The notes beneath the pieces are model-generated. The model ran no database searches. It saw only the letters and a list, made by a program, of their open reading frames with translations, and was not told where the DNA came from. This document shows, piece after piece, positions 24,681-33,814 of a stretch of DNA of 64,000 bases. Each line of letters begins with the position of its first letter. Within the stretch, counting starts at the first letter, position 1. The position numbers and the translations under genes were made by a program. This DNA is from CAKSQF01 sp964568425. GTDB taxonomy: Bacteria > Bacillota > Clostridia > Oscillospirales > CAG-272. Location of the stretch: NCBI GenBank assembly GCA_964568425.1, contig CAZMPO010000002.1, forward strand, positions 1-64,000, given 5' to 3'.

Positions 24681-25799
24681 ATGACAAACGATAATGGCAC
24701 TCTGCGAGTTCTGCAGGTCGTAAATTATATGGATCGCGGCGGTCTCGAGACCATGCTGATGAATTATTATCGAAACATCGATCGAGATCGCGTTCAGTTT
24801 GATTTTCTCGTCCATCGATCGGAGCGTGCCGCTTACGACGACGAGATCGAGAAAATGGGCGGCAGGATATATCGCATCCAACGACTTGTTCCGTGGAATC
24901 GCTCGTACAGAAAAGAGCTCGCAAACTTCTTTGATACTCACAGAGAATATCAGATCGTTCATGTCCACCGCGACTGCATGAGCTCGGTCATATTAAAAGA
25001 GGCAAATCGTCACGGAGTCCCCGTGCGCATAGCCCACAGCCATAATTCGTGTCAGGATAAAGACCTCAAATACCCGATCAAGCTGTTCTGTATGCGCTCG
25101 ATACCCAAATATGCGACACATCTTCTCGCGTGCAGTGCCGCCGCCGGAGATTGGATGTTCGGCGGAGCACCGTATATGATCGTCAAAAACTCGATCGATA
25201 CCAAAAGCTTTTCATTCTCGCCCGATGTCCGCTCGAAAAAACGCGCCGAGCTCGGAATCGATGATAAATTCGTCGTCGGACATGTCGGAAGATTTATGAG
25301 ACCAAAAAATCATTCATTCTTGCTCGATGTATTCTCGTCGATATCAAAAAAACGCCCAAACGCCACCCTTTTGCTTGTCGGTGACGGCGAGCTTGTGGGC
25401 GAGATAAAGGAAAAGGCAAACATGCTTGGTATCGCCGATAAAATAATGTTTCTCGGCGTTCGATCGGATGTCGGCGAGATCCTCTCGGCAATGGATGTCT
25501 TTGTATTCCCGTCGATCTATGAGGGACTGCCGCTCACGCTCGTTGAGGCACAGACCTCGGGACTTTCTTGCGTCGTGTCGGACGGCGTGCCGAAAGAATG
25601 TGCGGTCACCGACGATCTTGTTTCTCTCTTGCCTCTCTCACTTGGCGCAGATGCTTGGGCGGATAAGATCCTCGATGCATCAAAGATGCCGCGCACCGAC
25701 AGATCGGATGAGATCAGGGCACGGGGATACGATATAAAAACAGAGGCTCACAAATTACAGGATCTTTATGTAAACACTTATGAACACAACAAATGCTAA
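24681..25799 (+). CDS. GT4 glycosyltransferase
   Basis: 372 residues from the ATG at 24681 (GGAGG 5 nt upstream). EpsF-like: LRVLQVVNYMDRGGLETMLMNYYRN at the N-terminus, AHSHNSCQDKD, NSIDTKSF, VGHVGRFMRPKNHSFLLDVF and VFPSIYEGLPLTLVEAQTSGL. Adds a sugar to the lipid-linked repeat unit in the cytosol. Overlaps the next gene by 20 nt. Confidence 0.88.
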   Translation: MTNDNGTLRVLQVVNYMDRGGLETMLMNYYRNIDRDRVQFDFLVHRSERAAYDDEIEKMGGRIYRIQRLVPWNRSYRKELANFFDTHREYQIVHVHRDCMSSVILKEANRHGVPVRIAHSHNSCQDKDLKYPIKLFCMRSIPKYATHLLACSAAAGDWMFGGAPYMIVKNSIDTKSFSFSPDVRSKKRAELGIDDKFVVGHVGRFMRPKNHSFLLDVFSSISKKRPNATLLLVGDGELVGEIKEKANMLGIADKIMFLGVRSDVGEILSAMDVFVFPSIYEGLPLTLVEAQTSGLSCVVSDGVPKECAVTDDLVSLLPLSLGADAWADKILDASKMPRTDRSDEIRARGYDIKTEAHKLQDLYVNTYEHNKC

Positions 25800-26685
25800 C
25801 AATACAAAGCTGATAACCGTCTTCACGCCGGCATATAATCGCGCGCACACCCTGCCGCGAACATATGAGAGCCTTTGTGCGCAAAGGTCAAAGGATTTTG
25901 TATGGCTTATTGTTGATGACGGATCGGTCGATAATACCGCCGAGCTTGTCAAAAAATGGCAGGGCGAGGATGTCGGATTTGAGATAAGGTATATATATAA
26001 AGAGAACGGCGGCATGCACACCGCACACAATACGGCGTATGAAAATATCGATACCGAACTTAATGTTTGCATAGATTCGGACGATAAACTCGCCGACGGT
26101 GCTATCGAGGCGATCGCTCGTAAATGGGAGGCTGTCCGCGATAAGGGCTGTGCGGGTATCATCGCTCTTGATGCCGATTTTGACGGAAAGATCATAGGAA
26201 AGGGCTTTCCCGACGATCTTGACGAAACGACCCTTTCGGGATATTATGCGGCAGGCGGCGCGGGCGATAAAAAGCTTGTGTACAGAACCGATGTCATAAG
26301 ATCCTACCCCGAATATCCGACATTTGAGGGTGAAAAATATGTCAGCCTTGCTTATAAGTATCTGCTGATAGATCAAAACCATAAACTCGCCGTGCTCAAT
26401 AAAGTGCTCTGCAATGTCGATTACCTGCCGGACGGCTCGACAAATTCGATGTTTCGCGAGTATCTCAAAAATCCGCGCGGCTTCGCATTTTGGCGTAAGA
26501 TCAGAATGACCTACCCCGACAGCACTAAGAGACTTGTTGTTGACTGTATACACTACTGTTCGAGCAGTATGATCTCAAAAAATCGGGCATATATCAAAGA
26601 ATCTCCAAAAAAATTCCTGACGATCCTTTGTACACCCTTTGGATTTTTGCTGACGATCTACATAAAAAGGAAGGCAAAGCAATGA
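25780..26685 (+). CDS. GT2 glycosyltransferase
   Basis: 301 residues, GT-A fold. ITVFTPAYNRAHTLPRTYESL at the N-terminus, VDDGSVDNT, KENGGMHTAHNTA and the metal-binding CIDSDDKL (DxD). Same subtype as the gene at 35070 (TVFTPTYNRA, DSDDYLTDDALE), suggesting related linkages. Start lies inside the previous gene; the stop overlaps the next ATG. Confidence 0.88.
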   Translation: MNTTNANNTKLITVFTPAYNRAHTLPRTYESLCAQRSKDFVWLIVDDGSVDNTAELVKKWQGEDVGFEIRYIYKENGGMHTAHNTAYENIDTELNVCIDSDDKLADGAIEAIARKWEAVRDKGCAGIIALDADFDGKIIGKGFPDDLDETTLSGYYAAGGAGDKKLVYRTDVIRSYPEYPTFEGEKYVSLAYKYLLIDQNHKLAVLNKVLCNVDYLPDGSTNSMFREYLKNPRGFAFWRKIRMTYPDSTKRLVVDCIHYCSSSMISKNRAYIKESPKKFLTILCTPFGFLLTIYIKRKAKQ

Positions 26686-27728
26686 CGGAACTTGTAAGTG
26701 TCATAGTGCCCGTATACAATGTTGAGCCATATATTCGCGAATGCTTGGACAGCATCATCGCAAGCACATATCGGAATTTGGAAATAATAGTGGTAGATGA
26801 CGGATCTCCCGATAATTGCCCTGCCATATGCGACGAGTATGCAAGAAAAGATCCGAGAATAAAAGTCATTCACCAAAAAAACCAAGGTCTCGTCGGTGCC
26901 AGAAACGCGGGACTTGCGGTGGCGTCCGGAAAATATGTCGGCTTTGTTGACTCGGATGATGCCGTCTCGCCTGTTATATACGAGATGATGGTCGCCGCCA
27001 TGGAGCAAACGGGAGCTGAGATGGCTGCCTGCGAGAGTTGCAGTGATATGAAAGATCTGATCACATCACCAAGCTCGATAAACCGCGCTGCCGTTTGCCT
27101 TGATACATTTGATATGCGTTTGGCAATGCTGACAAATGCACCATCTGTTCGGTCGATCACCTGGTCGTATTGCTTTGTTTATAATAAGCTTTATCTCAGG
27201 GAAAGAATACTCGACGGCTTTCGAACGCAGTATCTTGTTGGCGAGGATCTGGAGTTTAATTACCGATATATAGAAAACAGTCAAAAAACAGTCATTGTCC
27301 CTGCTGGTTTGTATATGTATCGCCAAAATCCATCGTCAGTCACACATTTGTATTTTAACTCGCATAAGACGCTTCAAATCGACGAAAAGACGATCGCAAT
27401 CGGTATTTCGAATGTCGATGCGTGGCTCGTATTGACAAGGTCCCAAAGAATTTGCGATAAAGCACTTCGTAAATATATAGGCGGTCGCGCGGCGTATGTG
27501 GCACATAATGTGCTCTGGCGTATCTGTGCAAACAAGCTTGAGCATGATTACAGTGACTTTTGTAAAGAGTCGCGTGGTCTGATAAAAGAATACTGCATTG
27601 ATGTGGCACGCAATAAAGTGGATTATACCTTCAAATTCCGAGCGATTTGCCTGCTTTGCGGAAAATTCTTTCCGATATGGAAGCTTTTGACTCGAATATA
27701 CGGAAAGTTCGGAAATAAAAAACATTGA
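26682..27728 (+). CDS. GT2 glycosyltransferase
   Basis: 348 residues from the ATG at 26682 (AAGGAAGG site; ATGA overlap with the previous stop). MTELVSVIVPVYNVEPYIRECLDSI, VDDGSPDNCPAICDEYA, HQKNQGLVGARNAGLAVASG and FVDSDDAVS define a family 2 transferase; a helical C-terminal half follows and may contact the membrane. Acceptor and donor cannot be assigned. Confidence 0.88.
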   Translation: MTELVSVIVPVYNVEPYIRECLDSIIASTYRNLEIIVVDDGSPDNCPAICDEYARKDPRIKVIHQKNQGLVGARNAGLAVASGKYVGFVDSDDAVSPVIYEMMVAAMEQTGAEMAACESCSDMKDLITSPSSINRAAVCLDTFDMRLAMLTNAPSVRSITWSYCFVYNKLYLRERILDGFRTQYLVGEDLEFNYRYIENSQKTVIVPAGLYMYRQNPSSVTHLYFNSHKTLQIDEKTIAIGISNVDAWLVLTRSQRICDKALRKYIGGRAAYVAHNVLWRICANKLEHDYSDFCKESRGLIKEYCIDVARNKVDYTFKFRAICLLCGKFFPIWKLLTRIYGKFGNKKH

Positions 27729-27750
27729 CAAATTTGTCGGAGAAAAACCA

Positions 27751-28809
27751 ATGGCGGATAAACGAATACCAATAACAGTTATTATTCCGGTATATAATTG
27801 CAAAAAGTATCTCCAAGCCGCCGTTTCATCGGTGCTTGAACAAGATTATGATAACCTTTCGATCGTTATGATCGATGACGGCTCAACCGACGGCTCATCG
27901 GAATTGTGCGACCTCATTTCTGAAAAAGAGTCACGCGTTCATGTTATGCACAAGGCAAACGGAGGAGTTTCGTCCGCTCGAAATATGGGTATTGACTATG
28001 CGCTGGAACATCAAAAGGGCGGATATGTCACTTTCCTTGACGCGGATGATGCGTGGGCACACGATTTCTTTGATGAAAAGGTACGCGATCTCTTAAATCG
28101 CGGGTATGATATGGTCGGGTTTCAATCTTGTCTCTGTAACCGATCATTGACAGCGAGAGCCGCCGCACCCATCCTTCAAGAAGGACTTCGCGCGGGAGGC
28201 ACCGCATCGGTTTGGTGTTCGCAGTTTCCCTCGGTTTTCTATTCAGCTGATCTCCTGAAGAAGTATGAAATTCGCTTTATAAACGCGAAATACAGTGAGG
28301 ACAAGATCTTTGTTATGCAGTGCCTTTATCTGTCAGATACCATTTGGCTTGAAAACAAGATCTTCCATTACTATCGCAACAACAACACATCCGCAGTGCA
28401 TACCAGACAGCGCGGGATACCCTATTATGAGTTAATAATAAATAACTGGCTTCAACTCGACAATGATATGCGCAAATACGCAAACGAGATCAAAGGCACT
28501 TTTGATCAGGGAACGGTTCTTGCGCAAATATATACAATGGATATGATCGATGAGCATTATCGTACTTTTTCGCCCGAGCGAGAACTTGTCTCTTTCTTTG
28601 ATAAGCATAAGGATTATTTGACAAGTCTTGAAGATCTGTCAAACGATTCGCCTCATAAAGTGAGATATCTTAAATGGAAAAAGCATCCGAGATCCTATCG
28701 CCTAAAGCAAAAATGTATAGGTCTTGTGATGTGTGTCGCAGCTGCCGTCAAGAAGATCCAGTTTGTCGGAACTCTTGCGGATAAGCATCGATATAGATTT
28801 CCAATATAA
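27751..28809 (+). CDS. GT2 glycosyltransferase
   Basis: 352 residues. PITVIIPVYNCKKYLQAAVSSVLEQ, MIDDGSTDGSSELCD, HKANGGVSSARNMGID and FLDADDAW. The acceptor half is about 220 residues, helical and Arg/Lys-rich toward its end. A 12-nt palindrome, GACAAATTTGTC (27727-27738), fills the gap before it together with a GGAG site. Confidence 0.87.
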   Translation: MADKRIPITVIIPVYNCKKYLQAAVSSVLEQDYDNLSIVMIDDGSTDGSSELCDLISEKESRVHVMHKANGGVSSARNMGIDYALEHQKGGYVTFLDADDAWAHDFFDEKVRDLLNRGYDMVGFQSCLCNRSLTARAAAPILQEGLRAGGTASVWCSQFPSVFYSADLLKKYEIRFINAKYSEDKIFVMQCLYLSDTIWLENKIFHYYRNNNTSAVHTRQRGIPYYELIINNWLQLDNDMRKYANEIKGTFDQGTVLAQIYTMDMIDEHYRTFSPERELVSFFDKHKDYLTSLEDLSNDSPHKVRYLKWKKHPRSYRLKQKCIGLVMCVAAAVKKIQFVGTLADKHRYRFPI

Positions 28810-28833
28810 CAAAAGGCATTGGTGGTGAGCACT

Positions 28834-29946
28834 ATGAAAAAGATCCTCTTTCTTATACATGACCTCGGGCATGGCGGGGCGGAGAAGGTTCTTGTTAATT
28901 TGGTCAACAATCTTGACCGCACAAAATTTGATATTTCGGTGCTCGCACTTTTCGGCGGCGGTGTGAATGAGAAATACCTCGCCCCCGATATTCATTATAT
29001 TACCGCATTTCGCCGATCCTTCCCCGCAAACAGCAAAATAATGAAGCTTTTTGCCCCGAAAACACTTCATAAGCTCTTTGTAAAAGATCATTACGACATC
29101 GAGGTGTCCTATCTCGAGGGTCCGTCGGCACGCGTGATCAGCGGTTGCCCCGACCCGTCGGTAAAGCTCGTTTCGTGGATACACAGCAAACAGTATACAA
29201 AAAAGGTTTTGGCATCCTCTTTCAGAGGATTTGGCGAGGCGAAAAAGTGCTACGAAAAATTTGACCGCACCATCTGCGTTTCTCGCGATCTTAAGGATGC
29301 GTTTTGCTCGGTACTCGATTTCAAAAAGCCTTGTGATGTGCTCTATAACACTAACGAGAGCGCCGCAATTGTCCGCGAGTCGGCGCAGAGCGTTGATGAT
29401 GGTATATTTCACGAAAACGAGATCAAGATCGTCGGCGTCGGCAAGATCCTTAAAAATAAGGGCTTTGACCGCATGGCGAGGATAACGAAAAGACTGCACG
29501 ATGAAGGATATCCCGTCCACTTTTATGCACTTGGAGAGGGTCCCATGCGCGCCGAGATAGAGAGCTACATAAAGGATAATTCGATATCGGACAGATTTAC
29601 ATTCCTCGGATATCAGACAAATCCGTACAAATATGTGGCAAAATGCGATCTTTTCGTCTGCGCCAGCCTGCGAGAGGGCTTTTCGACCGCCGCCACTGAG
29701 GCATTGATTGTCGGAACGCCGATCTGCACGACCGATGTGTCGGGAATGCGCGAGATGCTCGGCGAGAACAACGAGTGGGGCGTCATCACCGAAAACAGCG
29801 AGGATGCACTCTATGTCGGGATAAAAGATCTGCTCGATCATCCCGAAAAGCTTAAGACTTATAAAAATAAAGCAGCCGAGCGCGGCAAGATCTTCTCCAC
29901 AGAAGCCACCACTCGCGCCGTGGAAAAAATGTTGTTAGATCTTTGA
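28834..29946 (+). CDS. GT4 glycosyltransferase
   Basis: 370 residues from the ATG at 28834 (GGTGGTGAG site). KKILFLIHDLGHGGAEKVLVNLVNNL, WIHSKQY, VGVGKILKNKGFDRMARI and CASLREGFSTAATEALIVGTPICTTDVSGM (donor site with EGFSTAATEA). Cytosolic transferase on lipid-linked intermediates. Confidence 0.88.
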   Translation: MKKILFLIHDLGHGGAEKVLVNLVNNLDRTKFDISVLALFGGGVNEKYLAPDIHYITAFRRSFPANSKIMKLFAPKTLHKLFVKDHYDIEVSYLEGPSARVISGCPDPSVKLVSWIHSKQYTKKVLASSFRGFGEAKKCYEKFDRTICVSRDLKDAFCSVLDFKKPCDVLYNTNESAAIVRESAQSVDDGIFHENEIKIVGVGKILKNKGFDRMARITKRLHDEGYPVHFYALGEGPMRAEIESYIKDNSISDRFTFLGYQTNPYKYVAKCDLFVCASLREGFSTAATEALIVGTPICTTDVSGMREMLGENNEWGVITENSEDALYVGIKDLLDHPEKLKTYKNKAAERGKIFSTEATTRAVEKMLLDL

Positions 29947-29955
29947 GGTGCAGTT

Positions 29956-30501
29956 GTGAAAAATTTTATAAAAGAACTGATATATCGTCTGCGCGGTGAA
30001 TATACCACCGAAAAGCTTGTTTCAATGGGCATGACCGTCGGAAAAAATTTCAAGAGACTTGGCGGCGTGATACTTGACCCGTCCCACTGCCATTTGATCG
30101 AGATCGGCGACAATGTCACAATGGCACCGCGCGTGCACATACTTTGTCACGATGCAAGCACGAAGACTTTTTTGAATTATACGAAGATCGGCAGGGTGAC
30201 GATCGGCGATAATGTTTTTATCGGAGCCGAAAGCGTGGTACTGCCGGGCGTTACTGTCGGAAGTAATGTTATCATAGGGGCAAACAGCACCGTAACGCAT
30301 GACATCCCCGACAAAACGGTCGTCGCAGGCTCTCCCGCACGAGCGATATGCAGTCTTGACGATTATCTAAACAAAGAGCGGGAGCGGATGAAAACATCCC
30401 CTTGCTACGGCGAAGAATACACGATGCGACAAAATGTGTCGATCGAGATGAAAATGCGGCAAAAGGAAGAGCTTGACCACAAGATTGGATATATAGACTG
30501 A
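29956..30501 (+). CDS. left-handed beta-helix (hexapeptide) O-acetyltransferase
   Basis: 181 residues from GTG (29956). Hexapeptide repeats I/V-G-x-x coil through residues about 50-130 (IEIGDNVTMAPRVHILCHDAS, VTIGDNVFIGAESVVLPGVTVGSNVIIGANSTVTHDIPDKTVVAGSPAR), the maltose/galactoside acetyltransferase type. Probably O-acetylates a sugar of the repeat unit using acetyl-CoA. One-base overlap (TGATG) with the next gene. Confidence 0.88.
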   Translation: MKNFIKELIYRLRGEYTTEKLVSMGMTVGKNFKRLGGVILDPSHCHLIEIGDNVTMAPRVHILCHDASTKTFLNYTKIGRVTIGDNVFIGAESVVLPGVTVGSNVIIGANSTVTHDIPDKTVVAGSPARAICSLDDYLNKERERMKTSPCYGEEYTMRQNVSIEMKMRQKEELDHKIGYID

Positions 30502-31520
30502 TGAAAGATTTGATTTCGATTATCGTTCCCGCGTATAATATAGAAAACGAGCTTGCCGCCTGCCTTGACAGTATTCTCGCTCAGACGCATCGCGAGATCG
30601 AGATAATCGTCGTAAATGACGGCTCATCCGACAAAACGGGCGAGATCGCCGATATGTACGCAAAAAAGGACGGCAGAGTCAAAGCGATCCATAAAGAAAA
30701 CGGCGGGGTCACATCTGCCCGACTGCGCGGGATCGCAAACGCTGTCGGTGAGTGGATAGGATTTGTCGACGGCGATGATATGATCGACCCCGATATGTAT
30801 GATCGCCTGCTCGAAAATGCGAAGAACTATGACGCCGATGTGTCCCATTGCGGCTATCGAATGTGCTTTCCGAACGGCAGGACTGATTACTATTACAACA
30901 CCGGATGCCTCGAAAAGCAGGATAAGAACACCGCTCTGTGCGAACTGCTCTCGGGCAGAAGGATCGAGCCGGGTCTGTGGAACAAGCTATTTCATAAAAG
31001 CCTGTTCGATCATCTCACAAGAGATGACATAATGCCGACCGATATTAAGATCAACGAAGATCTGCTCATGAACTATTATCTGTTCAAGAGTGCACACAAG
31101 ACGGTGTATGAGGATTTTTGCCCTTATCAATATATTTTGCGCAAGGGCTCGGCGGCGACCGCGTCGGTCAATCCGCACAAGCTCGGCGACCCGATAAAAG
31201 TCATGCGGATAATCCTTGCCGATGTCGACAAAGCGGTGTATCCGACCGCACTTTCGCGATATTTGAGAGCGCAGATCTCACTCGCGACAGGGTCGTTGTC
31301 GCCTTATAAAAAAGATAAGGCAAAAAAAGAAATGGTCAGAGCCTATCGCAAAGAGGCAAGACGCGAGCTTCGCCGACACACGGGTAAGGCACTGTCCGTC
31401 CCGATCGGTGCGAAAATGAAGATCATCACACTTTGGTGCGCACTTTTGCCGTCAACTTACGCTTTTGTCCATAATACATACAGTAAAATAGTCGGAAACG
31501 ATAAAAAATACGATTTTTGA
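30501..31520 (+). CDS. GT2 glycosyltransferase
   Basis: 339 residues. MKDLISIIVPAYNIENELAACLDSILAQ, VVNDGSSDKTGEIADMYA, HKENGGVTSARLRGIANA and FVDGDDMIDPDMY; acceptor-side motif GLWNKLFHKSLF and INEDLLMNYYLF. A basic C-terminal tail. In operon with genes on both sides. Confidence 0.88.
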   Translation: MKDLISIIVPAYNIENELAACLDSILAQTHREIEIIVVNDGSSDKTGEIADMYAKKDGRVKAIHKENGGVTSARLRGIANAVGEWIGFVDGDDMIDPDMYDRLLENAKNYDADVSHCGYRMCFPNGRTDYYYNTGCLEKQDKNTALCELLSGRRIEPGLWNKLFHKSLFDHLTRDDIMPTDIKINEDLLMNYYLFKSAHKTVYEDFCPYQYILRKGSAATASVNPHKLGDPIKVMRIILADVDKAVYPTALSRYLRAQISLATGSLSPYKKDKAKKEMVRAYRKEARRELRRHTGKALSVPIGAKMKIITLWCALLPSTYAFVHNTYSKIVGNDKKYDF

Positions 31521-31530
31521 GGTGATATCG

Positions 31531-32496
31531 GTGGAACTTATCAGCGTGATAGTGCCCGTCTATAAGGTCGAGCCGTATCTCGATCGTTGCGTCGCGTCGA
31601 TCGTCGCACAAACATATAAAAACCTCGAGATCATCCTCGTAGACGACGGCTCGCCGGACAATTGCCCCCAAATGTGTGACGCTTGGGCAAAAAAAGATGA
31701 TAGAATAAAGGTCATACATAAACAAAACGGCGGTCTGTCAGATGCCCGCAATGCGGGTATGGCTGCCGCCCGAGGTGAGTTTATAGGATTTGTCGATGCC
31801 GATGACTATATATCACCCGATATGTACGAGCAACTTTGTTCGCACCTGATCAATGATGACAGCGATATAGCGGCGTGTGACTTTTTAGCATTTGCCGACG
31901 AAACCGAGATAAACGATGACAGCTGTCCGATACCAAAGTCGCATACGGCATCAGCGCATGAAGCAATGAGCGATATCGTAAACAATCGCAATTTCCGAGC
32001 CGTCGCTTGGAATAAGCTTTATCGTAAAGATCTGCTTGACGGAATGCTTTTTGAAGTCGGTAAATTACACGAGGATGAATTTTTCACATATAAAGTGATC
32101 GATCGGGCAAAACAGCTTGTCTATGTCGATCGTCCGCTGTATTTCTACCGTCAAAGACCCGAAAGTATAATGACACGCTTTTCATGCAGGCGGCTTGATC
32201 TGCTGGATGCTTATGTGGAACGTATAAAGCTTTTGGAGATCAAATATTCTGATCTCGCCAAAAAGGATAAGATCAATTTCTGTATCGCCTGCGTGAATTG
32301 TTATTATGAAATGAGCAATTCTGATGAGAAAAAGAGAGGGTATGATCGAATTTCCGAGTGTCGGAAGCGCATTCGCGTGTCGTTCAAGGATCTTTGCTCG
32401 TATCCCGCAAAAGAGAAGCTCTATGTTGTTCTGTCAAAAAGCAGAAAACTCAGCATCGCGTTCAGGCGTTTTCAAACAAGGAGGTGTAGCCGGTGA
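31531..32496 (+). CDS. GT2 glycosyltransferase
   Basis: 321 residues from the GTG at 31531, preferred over the GTG at 31522 because GAGGTGA (31518-31524) then sits at proper spacing and the N-terminus (ELISVIVPVYKVEPYLDR) matches paralogues. VDDGSPDNCPQMCDAWA, HKQNGGLSDARNAGM, FVDADDYISPDMYEQL and AWNKLYRKDLLDGMLFEVGKLHEDEFF. Closest local relative of the decayed copies at 33510 and 38301. Confidence 0.87.
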   Translation: MELISVIVPVYKVEPYLDRCVASIVAQTYKNLEIILVDDGSPDNCPQMCDAWAKKDDRIKVIHKQNGGLSDARNAGMAAARGEFIGFVDADDYISPDMYEQLCSHLINDDSDIAACDFLAFADETEINDDSCPIPKSHTASAHEAMSDIVNNRNFRAVAWNKLYRKDLLDGMLFEVGKLHEDEFFTYKVIDRAKQLVYVDRPLYFYRQRPESIMTRFSCRRLDLLDAYVERIKLLEIKYSDLAKKDKINFCIACVNCYYEMSNSDEKKRGYDRISECRKRIRVSFKDLCSYPAKEKLYVVLSKSRKLSIAFRRFQTRRCSR

Positions 32497-33464
32497 GTCG
32501 ATTTTTTAAAAAGGTTTCAAATCGTTTGAAAGTGACGAATAAAAACTTCAAAAATGACACGAAATTTTCGCACCGTTTGGCAGTGTTTCGCCTAAAGGCA
32601 GATATCGGCGGACGGCTTGGCTTTACGAAAATGTCCGAAAAGGCAAAAAAGAACAAGGACGAGTGGATACTGAATTATTTAAGGAAGCAGATCCTCTCGG
32701 TCAAGCAAAAATACGAAAAAGACGCCTCGATAGGCGACCGCCCGGAAAATGCGGTGATATGGGTCTGTTGGTGGACGGGCGTGGATAGTGCCCCTGCATT
32801 GGTCAAGAAATGTATCGAGAGCACACAAAAACGCGCCGGAAACCACAGAGTGCAAATTATCACTAAAGACAACTACGAGGATTTTATTAATATTCCCGAT
32901 TACATTATGTCAAAAGTGAACTCCGGGGCAATGGGATATGCGCATTTTTCCGATTATCTCAGAATAAGCCTTTTGGAAAAATACGGCGGTCTTTGGCTTG
33001 ATGCGACTATCTTCTGCGCCGCCGACGTACCCGATCTTTGTTTTGCGTTACCGTTTTATACCTGCAAAAGCGAGGTAAAGAAAGGTACTTATCTGTCTGA
33101 GTATCAGTGGACCTCCTTTTGCATCGGCGGTTATGCGCATAATATCTTTTTTAAGTTCCTAAAAAATGCTTTTGAAGTGTATTGGCAGAATAACGAGACG
33201 GCTGTTGATTATTTGTTCTTTGATTATCTTATCTACATTGCAAAAGAGTCAAACGCCGAGATAAAAAGATTAATGGAGCTTGTGCCGATAAACAATGTTC
33301 ACAGGGATGATCTGCAAGCGGCAATGAATCAAACGCTGCCTGCCGAAGCGTTCCGATCGGTCATAACAGACGATACGGCACTTTATAAGCTATCCTGGCG
33401 TGAAAAATATGAAGAACATTTAAGCGATGGACGCAAAAGTATTTACGGAGCGTTTATAGAATGA
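32493..33464 (+). CDS. capsular polysaccharide synthesis protein, GT32-like glycosyltransferase
   Basis: 323 residues from GTG (32493), overlapping the previous stop by 4 nt. Basic N-terminal 60 residues, then the Caps_synth/GT32 pattern: IWVCWWTGVDSAPALVKKCIEST, HRVQIITKDNYEDFINIPDYIM, FSDYLRISLLEKYGGLWLDATIFC (DxD-like WLDA). Donor in this group is often UDP-galactose or UDP-mannose-type sugars; not assignable here. Followed by decayed sequence. Confidence 0.82.
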   Translation: MSRFFKKVSNRLKVTNKNFKNDTKFSHRLAVFRLKADIGGRLGFTKMSEKAKKNKDEWILNYLRKQILSVKQKYEKDASIGDRPENAVIWVCWWTGVDSAPALVKKCIESTQKRAGNHRVQIITKDNYEDFINIPDYIMSKVNSGAMGYAHFSDYLRISLLEKYGGLWLDATIFCAADVPDLCFALPFYTCKSEVKKGTYLSEYQWTSFCIGGYAHNIFFKFLKNAFEVYWQNNETAVDYLFFDYLIYIAKESNAEIKRLMELVPINNVHRDDLQAAMNQTLPAEAFRSVITDDTALYKLSWREKYEEHLSDGRKSIYGAFIE

Positions 33465-33509
33465 TCTTAACACGAAAGACCGGAAATTTGATGAAAATCG
33501 GACTGTAGA

Positions 33510-33811
33510 AAAACGAATTGTGGCAGTGAATTAGTGACGGCATCGGTCGTAATTCAGATATACAAGAACGAATTGATTCGGGATATCTCGTTTCTCGTGG
33601 GCAAGTATCACGAGAGAAAACCCTATGGGGAGGATGCATTTGTTTTACTCAAATGCTGATGCGATACTGTTCACCTGAAATTCAATGCCCGGATTGGAAT
33701 AATCTCAAACAGTGTATTTGGTTACTAATGGCAAAAGGAGCATTGAAGATTACCTATATGATCCGCAATAAGATGGGCATTGGATTCTATTATCGCATAG
33801 GAGGGTTATAA
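33510..33811 (+). pseudogene. decayed GT2 glycosyltransferase remnant
   Basis: No intact gene in 33465-33814. One frame (about 33510-33659) reads TASVVIQIYKNELIRDISF then LVGKYHERKPYGEDAFVLL before a stop; this copies the GT2 segment NKLYRKDLLDGMLFEVGKLHEDEFF found at 31531. A shifted frame (about 33628-33811) continues to MAKGALKITYMIRNKMGIGF and YYRIGGL, ending just before the next gene. It also supplies that gene's GGAGGG ribosome site. Confidence 0.55.
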
Positions 33812-33814
33812 ATC

